Shown here: positions 62,201-64,000 of the stretch, piece after piece
Position numbering within the stretch: the first letter of the stretch is position 1
How the letters are laid out: every line of letters starts with the position of its first letter
Origin: Alviniconcha marisindica
Taxonomy: Eukaryota; Mollusca; Gastropoda; Provannidae
Length of the DNA: 64,000 bases
NCBI GenBank assembly: GCA_018857735.1
Contig: JABMCL010001766.1
Span: 1,765,001 to 1,829,000, forward strand
Direction of reading: 5' to 3'
Translations under genes and position numbers: made by a program
The notes under the pieces: model-generated
What the model was told of the DNA's origin: nothing
Database searches by the model: none
Seen by the model: only the letters and a program-made list of their open reading frames with translations

Positions 62201-62353
62201 AGCTCTGCATCCACCTCCCTTCCCCGAACAGCTGATGGCAGTCAGATGCTTTGTGTGCAGGAAAAAGTGCGGTTAAAGTTCAAGATCTCCTACACACTGG
62301 GTGAGGAGCCTGTGACCGATGTGGGTGACGCAGAGGAGTTCCCCGTCCAGTGA
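36849..62353 (+). CDS. GGA1: GGA clathrin adaptor (VHS-GAT-hinge-GAE), complete, 17 exons
   Basis: Gene-level entry; exons are listed separately. GGA proteins are monomeric adaptors at the trans-Golgi network. VHS binds acidic-dileucine sorting signals, GAT binds ARF-GTP and ubiquitin, the hinge binds clathrin, and the GAE ear binds accessory proteins. The joined frame is about 732 residues, similar to vertebrate GGA3 (about 720). By residue: VHS about 13-152; GAT about 153-310; Ala/Pro/Gln-rich hinge about 311-600 with clathrin-box-like LLDLG near 314 and LLDSE; GAE about 605-732 ending GDAEEFPVQ. Invertebrates usually have one GGA, so the vertebrate paralogue number (1/2/3) cannot be given; the symbol is nominal. 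One intron is GC-AG. Three exons carry tandem copies of a donor edge and one of an acceptor edge. Confidence 0.95.
38507..38667 (+). CDS. GGA1: GGA exon 2 (VHS)
   Basis: Acceptor tgtttgcag, donor AGT|gtgagt. DWDAIAAFCDQVNKELEGPQ and AVRLLAHKMQSPTEREAL match vertebrate DWASINGFCEQLNEDFEGPP and ATRLLAHKIQSPQEWEAI. Confidence 0.96.
39509..39560. repeat. (GT)n microsatellite
   Basis: About 25 GT dinucleotides ending 24 bp upstream of GGA exon 3. It takes the place of part of the acceptor polypyrimidine tract. Confidence 0.95.
39584..39682 (+). CDS. GGA1: GGA exon 3 (VHS)
   Basis: Acceptor atgtttttag, donor AAG|gtaatt; phase 0. TLEACVKNCGRTFHQEIGKF and RFLNELIKVVSPK match the vertebrate protein almost residue for residue. 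Confidence 0.96.
40189..40347 (+). CDS. GGA1: GGA exon 4 (VHS end)
   Basis: Acceptor ttgtttgcag, donor AAG|gtacct; phase 0. IELLYSWYKGLPHEVKIGEA and YKMLKQQNIIKEDP match vertebrate ILELLYSWTVGLPEEVKIAE and YQMLKKQGIVKSDP. Confidence 0.96.
40619..40672. repeat. (GT)n microsatellite
   Basis: About 26 GT dinucleotides; shorter GT/CT runs near 40400-40435. Confidence 0.95.
41191..41256 (+). CDS. GGA1: GGA exon 5 (VHS-GAT linker)
   Basis: Acceptor tgttttcag, donor AAG|gtaact; phase 0. FPPPKPRRADFEDEEKAK matches vertebrate LPPPRPKNVIFEDEEKSK. Confidence 0.95.
42148..42228 (+). CDS. GGA1: GGA exon 6 (GAT, ARF-binding part)
   Basis: Acceptor ttgtgcag, donor GAG|gtgagt; phase 0. LSRLLKSKNADDLQAANRLI and KNMVKE match vertebrate LARLLKSSHPEDLRAANKLI and KEMVQE, the hook region that binds ARF. 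Confidence 0.96.
42300..47560 (+). mobile_element. Nested transposon or retained gene insert in GGA intron 6
   Basis: A CpG-containing 5' stretch with a CCAAT-like accaatcaaaagg leads to a multi-exon coding region of transposase character on the same strand as GGA. Termini could not be fixed: no convincing inverted repeats or target duplication were found near either edge, so the limits given are approximate. Removing it leaves an ordinary GGA intron. Confidence 0.6.
42896..47371 (+). pseudogene. Transposase-like gene, intron-bearing, frameshifted copy
   Basis: Three exons at the 5' end splice in frame: 42896-42995 (MATEAGSLPSQKANDQ..., donor TTG|gtgagt), 43634-43777 (YVALKKTFLPKGKGRPPDPP), and 44079 onward (LWFERLFPSVSYPSCLGG). 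The reading frame then breaks near 44455, 45015-45060, 45980 and 47200. After the first break come a coiled coil (about 44600-45010), then an RNase-H-fold-like segment with LHTDGTSRDHRKI and FMSDRAAVMKKFN (candidate catalytic Asp residues), then a helical RKEGKSLRQQHRQQEK region. The end has QWVAVFSDDQFYIGQVV and YVFRWDLDVNP with RVWHV, a C-terminal domain I recall from widespread invertebrate transposon proteins. Superfamily not assigned. Broken frames indicate a decayed copy. Confidence 0.65.
47561..48323. other. Remaining 3' part of GGA intron 6
   Basis: AT-rich, then a T/C-rich run with poly-C (about 48143-48160) before the exon 7 acceptor. No gene seen. Confidence 0.6.
48324..48458 (+). 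CDS. GGA1: GGA exon 7 (GAT helix), GC donor
   Basis: Acceptor cttttcacag; donor ATGAAG|gcaagt, a GC-AG intron with otherwise perfect consensus. RINELEGINNQVKLLTEMVN matches vertebrate RVNAIEEVNNNVKLLTEMVM. DTDMMK joins ELYESL as vertebrate SEDLMKELYQ, which fixes this border. Confidence 0.94.
49055..49139 (+). CDS. GGA1: GGA exon 8 (GAT)
   Basis: Acceptor ttttgacag, donor AATAA|gtaagt, leaving one base. ELYESLEKQRPKLFRLASET and EENETDAI match vertebrate ELYQRCERMRPTLFRLASDT. Confidence 0.95.
49338..49853 (+). repeat. Five ~106-114 bp tandem copies of the acceptor and 5' half of GGA exon 9
   Basis: Copies begin with cag or its remnant at about 49338, 49444, 49557, 49669 and 49781. Each has (a)taatatcctgaaaatgaa-type sequence, gatgcagttaca and acgagtgcaggg. 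The last is the real exon. Upstream copies carry stops or a mutated acceptor (gcaaataata), but the fourth stays open (NMLKVSGAVT...). All lie upstream of the functional exon. Confidence 0.92.
49784..49891 (+). CDS. GGA1: GGA exon 9 (GAT C-terminal helix)
   Basis: Acceptor ttgccctcag, donor CAAG|gtaagt. ILKVNDAVTKAMSLYMKRVQ and DENGDAGGG match vertebrate ILQANDNLTQVINLYKQLVR and EEVNGDATAG, covering the ubiquitin-binding GAT helices. Confidence 0.93.
49912..49962. repeat. (GT)n microsatellite
   Basis: About 24 GT dinucleotides, 20 bp past the exon 9 donor. Confidence 0.95.
50445..50650. repeat. 113-bp tandem duplication
   Basis: Two copies share cattcatcctacaaatgttc, aacttcacagagagttt and catgttggtagaca, about 95 percent identical. 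Confidence 0.9.
50650..51310. other. CpG-containing insert in GGA intron 9
   Basis: Sharp rise in CpG compared with the flanks (tagcgcgggtaacatggc, gttgcgcgatcgctaaaatc). It contains a 63-codon Arg/Lys-rich open frame (MSEVGKRLRLENRWELLQEK...) without recognised homology, and a candidate first exon at 51273. It could be the 5' region of a transposed gene. Confidence 0.4.
51273..51306 (+). CDS. Candidate first exon of a small AT-hook peptide
   Basis: MLTLEELERNH with donor CATG|gtacgt. It phase-joins a candidate acceptor gatgatcag at 52331-52333, giving VSSSLERIGPRKRGRPQHLP and a stop at 52393-52395. The PRKRGRP core is a textbook AT-hook. Only two short pieces support it. Confidence 0.2.
52334..52395 (+). 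CDS. Candidate second exon, AT-hook
   Basis: In frame with the 51273 exon it encodes SSSLERIGPRKRGRP and stops. AT-hooks of this form bind the minor groove of AT-rich DNA. Could equally be a remnant of a larger decayed gene or repeat. Confidence 0.22.
52490..52800. repeat. ~187-bp tandem duplication
   Basis: Two copies share atgctgaatc, ccagaa(c/t)(c/t)atgg, ctctttccattcc and tcaaagatt, with about 70-75 percent identity by eye. Confidence 0.7.
53642..53752 (+). CDS. GGA1: GGA exon 10 (hinge, clathrin box)
   Basis: Acceptor tttccaacag, donor CTAG|gtagtg. It encodes DASLLDLGFDSPARQAQSSS and further Ser/Ala-rich sequence; LLDLG is a clathrin-box-like motif, as in vertebrate SALLDLSGLDL. A second donor at 53851 (CACAG|gttttg) is in the same phase and would add 33 residues including a Pro run coded by poly-C. 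The first donor is nearer consensus. Confidence 0.85.
   Translation: MRLCWTLGSTPQHDRLSLPQSQPPELQLSCSQSSRI
53806..53822. repeat. Poly-C tract
   Basis: About 17 C, just beyond GGA exon 10; would be Pro codons if the distal donor were used. Confidence 0.95.
54410..54442. repeat. (CA)n microsatellite
   Basis: About 16 CA dinucleotides in GGA intron 10; the rest of this intron shows no gene. Confidence 0.95.
54825..54975 (+). repeat. Possible SINE copy
   Basis: Has gtggaagagtggttatggct (box-A-like) and ends gcaggtttttgcacattaaa followed by gaacccc, a tail I recall from molluscan SINEs. The internal promoter is weak. Confidence 0.4.
55141..55208 (+). CDS. GGA1: GGA exon 11 (hinge)
   Basis: Acceptor gtgatttcag completes Gly; donor CAG|gtgaga. 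It encodes LGDAPPAATPYNDLGGLFAA then QQ. NDLGGLF is an acidic/hydrophobic hinge motif. Confidence 0.9.
55466..55697 (+). CDS. GGA1: GGA exon 12 (hinge, Pro/Gln/Ala-rich)
   Basis: Acceptor caattacag, donor CTCAG|gtgggt. It encodes RQQMAEVNPVQASMGAPGAA through QQQQAPPHQLGSLSLVQTSV. Low-complexity, probably disordered. High GC and an uninterrupted frame distinguish it from the introns. Confidence 0.88.
57009..57150 (+). CDS. GGA1: GGA exon 13 (hinge)
   Basis: Acceptor tttatccacag, donor GTTGG|gtaggt. An Ala/Ser run is followed by LADLDALGQSLLERNRTKDF and VPPPVG, matching the vertebrate GLDDLDLLGKTLLQQ hinge segment. Confidence 0.9.
57100..57810 (+). repeat. 121-bp tandem copies of the donor edge of GGA exon 13
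   Basis: The unit is ctggagaggaattgcacca, aggactttgtccctccccct, gttgg then gtaggtgtacccggtggct and further intron. caccaaggac-type marks occur at 57121, 57242, 57363, 57484, 57602 and 57707: the real exon end plus five copies. The first three spacings are exactly 121 bp. Most copies keep the GG|gtaggt donor, and four also have an upstream catggtcacag acceptor, so they look like 50-nt pseudo-exons. Confidence 0.95.
58451..58794 (+). CDS. GGA1: GGA exon 14 (hinge, start of GAE)
   Basis: Acceptor tttgaag completes Gly; donor ACCAG|gtatat. Gln/Pro/Ser-rich hinge with TSLLDSELTPSPAL (compare vertebrate VSLLDDELMSLGL) and ending LLPLTDVFVSLDSIKP, the counterpart of vertebrate VPLESIKPS. A second donor 30 bases on (CCAT|gtacgg) would add ten residues in frame. 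Confidence 0.92.
58765..58830 (+). repeat. 30-bp tandem duplication of exon 14 end with second donor
   Basis: ttctcttgacagtataaaac followed by CCAG is repeated 30 bp later as ttctctttgacagtataaaa followed by CCAT, then gtacgg. Both copies have a GT directly after. Confidence 0.95.
59178..59260. repeat. (CA)n microsatellite
   Basis: CA run with GCACAGGTGCC interruption in GGA intron 14. Confidence 0.95.
59434..59600 (+). CDS. GGA1: GGA exon 15 (GAE ear)
   Basis: Acceptor cttctgctatag, donor AAG|gtgaga. DVTPVTAYDKNGLKTVIYFS, RPDVLVMVLSTLSTNTKPVK and NFMFQAAVPK match vertebrate ILPVTVYDQHGFRILFHFAR and NIVFQSAVPK. Confidence 0.96.
60530..60640 (-). repeat. Interspersed repeat fragment, inverted
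   Basis: ctttcttaccttttgtgggt then ttggatctt is the complement of the aaaggttaagaag block of the 25050/38970 family; compare 25340-25400. The rest of GGA intron 15 shows no gene. A SINE-like tail is at about 60285. Confidence 0.45.
61125..61235 (+). CDS. GGA1: GGA exon 16 (GAE ear)
   Basis: Acceptor tgtgttgcag, donor CGCAAG|gtaatg; phase 0. VMKVKLQPPSATELPAYNPI and TAITQVLLVANPRK match vertebrate VMKVKLQPPSGTELPAFNPI and SAITQVLLLANPQK. Confidence 0.96.
61180..61640 (+). repeat. 62-67 bp tandem copies of the donor edge of GGA exon 16
   Basis: The exon end (ccccatcctgcccccaacag, ccatcacacaggtcctcctc, gtagccaaccctcgcaag) and gtaatgcga recur six more times. Donor-like gtaat marks are at 61236 (real), 61298, 61361, 61428, 61492, 61559 and 61623. 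Two copies have aagtaat instead of ggtaat. Extension to a downstream donor meets a TAG in the first unit. Confidence 0.95.
61641..62260. other. Rest of GGA intron 16
   Basis: No gene seen. Confidence 0.6.
62261..62353 (+). CDS. GGA1: GGA last exon 17 (GAE end)
   Basis: Acceptor ttgtgtgcag; EKVRLKFKISYTLGEEPVTD and VGDAEEFPVQ then TGA. It matches vertebrate EKVRLRYKLTFTMGDQTYNE and MGDVDQFPPP but ends six residues earlier than vertebrate proteins. Confidence 0.95.
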   Translation, partial: EKVRLKFKISYTLGEEPVTDVGDAEEFPVQ

Positions 62354-63189
62354 CTGATGATGACATGCAACTGCTGCTGCTTGCAACAAGTTTCCAAACA
62401 GTCTGCCACGCTGTTCCCCAGGAATGAGGTTGCTGCTTGTGCGATCAGGGCAGAAGATGCAACACCCCGACTCGACATGCTTTTTTTGGTTCTTATTCTG
62501 TGCCAGTGTGAGGAGAAGAGTTCGTGGAAAGTGAGGCGGAAACTGTACGTTGGAGGCTTCAGGGGGCGACAAACTGTGATAGAGCAGTGTGTGGTGAGAG
62601 ACGTTTTGTGCTGGAGCTGGTCTTCACTATACTGTGAACACTTCTTCTTTCACACTGGGTCAGAGCTTCTTGCAGAGGAGCAGGAGAGGTGCACTTACAG
62701 TTTGGGATGTTTCACAAGGTGCGTGTGTATGACAAGGACACCATGACAAGATGATGGTGAACTAGTGAGTCTCAGACTGTTCTGTTATTGTGTGTTTAAG
62801 ATACTGAAGGTAGACAAAGAGGGGAGGGGGCAATTGTTAATTTTTTTTAAAAATGTGTTTGATTCCCTCCCCCAGTCTATCTTTAATCCCTTCTTCTTCT
62901 GTTGTGTGTTTTTCATTAATGGACTGTCACTGGAATTAGATGTGAAATATTCAGTTAGAGGCAGTTGGTACAACACATGTGTTTTATTATTACATCTGGG
63001 ATGACATAGATAAATGATGTGATCTTCAGTTTAGACTGCCCCCAAAGTACTGACCCTTTCAGTTTTACCCACAGTGTTTCACATTGCTATAATTTAGCTA
63101 GGGCACATGGAAGCAGTGCAGTCATGAAGATATCAACTGGAGAGTGAAAGAAAGTGGGTTGCAAACAAAACAAAATGAGCAAAACTTGA
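62354..63189. other. GGA 3' UTR and downstream sequence
   Basis: No further gene recognised. No clear AATAAA close to the stop codon. Confidence 0.5.
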
Positions 63190-63435
63190 AAGCTGTCTTC
63201 TTCTTCCATGTTGTGTCCAGCTGCAACACTTTGAAGACTGACATTTTTAGCACATGTTGGGTTGTTTTGGTGTTTCCATAATCCATCAAACTCTGACATG
63301 CACAACAGGATCTTTAACATGCTTATGTGATCTTGCATGCACATACTCAGGGAGACCAAGTTTTATAGTCTCATCCAAAAGACTTTCATAGTGTGTCAGT
63401 GCAGAATTTGACTGCGGAGAAATCTCAGTGCAGGC
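63190..63435 (+). repeat. Interspersed repeat copy 2 (pair at 11850-12105)
   Basis: Same block order as the copy in inversin intron n, including tttggtgtttccataatcca, tttatagtctcatcc and gagaaatctcag. Confidence 0.75.
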
Positions 63436-63519
63436 GCTGCCTAGTGCATGTCATGTGGTGACCGTGCTTGGTCATGCTCAACTCTTGGCTTTCTGGAGTG
63501 AGCACTCTCGATCTGCACT

Positions 63520-63810
63520 GCCAACTGTCCTGTCACAAAATGAGAAGGGTTTTTTGCTTCCCCAGTTGATTTTTTTGCTAGGGCTGCTTGATTGTAATGG
63601 GGATGTACCCCACCCTGTTCCAGAAGTTTCCCTAACATTGCTGTTGAGTCTGTGCTGCTGACTGCTATCACAAAACGAGTTTGTTTTGCTTCCCCAGTAG
63701 CACAGTGTCTCATTTGATCAGTTTTGCTTGGGCTGCTTAACTGTAATGGGGATGCACCCCACCCTGTTCCAGAAGTTCCCCTAACATTGCCTTTGAGACA
63801 GTTCCATTGT
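63520..63810. repeat. ~149-bp tandem duplication
   Basis: Two copies share gggctgctt, ctgtaatggggatg, accccaccctgttccagaag and ctaacattgc, about 90 percent identical. Confidence 0.9.
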
Positions 63811-64000
63811 TTGATGTGTTATACAGTGGTGTCTCATTTTTTCAAGGCAAGCTGCCCAATGCTGTTTTCTTTTTAAATTCTTTACATGTACAATATACCT
63901 GCTCTTGTCCGTATGTGACCCTGTGTGGTCGAAATGGCGTTAAAATCCCATTACTAACATATAATAAGTCTCTATACACCAGGCAACCAGTGGTATGATG

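Overview
This is eukaryotic, animal nuclear DNA, most probably from a mollusc and probably a gastropod. The clues are intron-split genes with GT-AG borders, very dense (CA)n/(GT)n, (CT)n and poly-C/G tracts, CpG-poor gene bodies, and several interspersed repeats of a kind I associate with gastropod genomes. The species assignment is inference. No prokaryotic gene, CRISPR array, rRNA or clear tRNA was found.

Two conserved genes lie head to tail on the + strand. (1) Positions 32-33668 hold the 3' part of an inversin (INVS/NPHP2) gene. I resolve 21 exons encoding about 874 residues: ankyrin repeats from roughly repeat 3 onward, IQ motif 1, a new Gln/Glu-rich linker, IQ motif 2 (completed by two microexons), a third IQ-like helix and the conserved C-terminus. 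The first exons lie upstream of the window. (2) Positions 36849-62353 hold a complete 17-exon GGA gene (Golgi-localised, gamma-ear-containing, ARF-binding clathrin adaptor). It encodes about 732 residues in the order VHS, GAT, hinge with a clathrin box, GAE ear. One product organises the inversin compartment of the primary cilium; the other sorts cargo from the trans-Golgi network to endosomes. Nothing seen suggests that they work together.

The introns are crowded with mobile and tandem DNA. Intron 18 of inversin holds an 831-bp THAP-domain DNA transposon with terminal inverted repeats and a TTAA target duplication, inserted into a repeat whose empty copy survives 1.3 kb upstream. Intron 20 holds a 638-bp MITE with about 32-bp TIRs and a TAA duplication. 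A 200-bp hairpin MITE-like element, two degraded LINE ends and several SINE-like tails are also present. GGA intron 6 contains a whole nested, intron-bearing but frameshifted transposase-like gene (42.9-47.4 kb). The 12-kb inversin intron 14 contains a CpG-rich block (about 13.4-22.7 kb) unlike its surroundings, with a near-perfect 82-bp tandem array.

The most interesting pattern recurs in both genes. At seven of 38 exons, an exon edge together with its splice site has been copied in tandem into the neighbouring intron, from 2 up to about 27 copies. Examples are a 37-bp unit carrying the acceptor and first codons of inversin exon 11, about 110-bp acceptor copies at GGA exon 9, 121-bp donor copies at GGA exon 13, 62-67-bp donor copies at GGA exon 16, and a 30-bp in-frame second donor at GGA exon 14.
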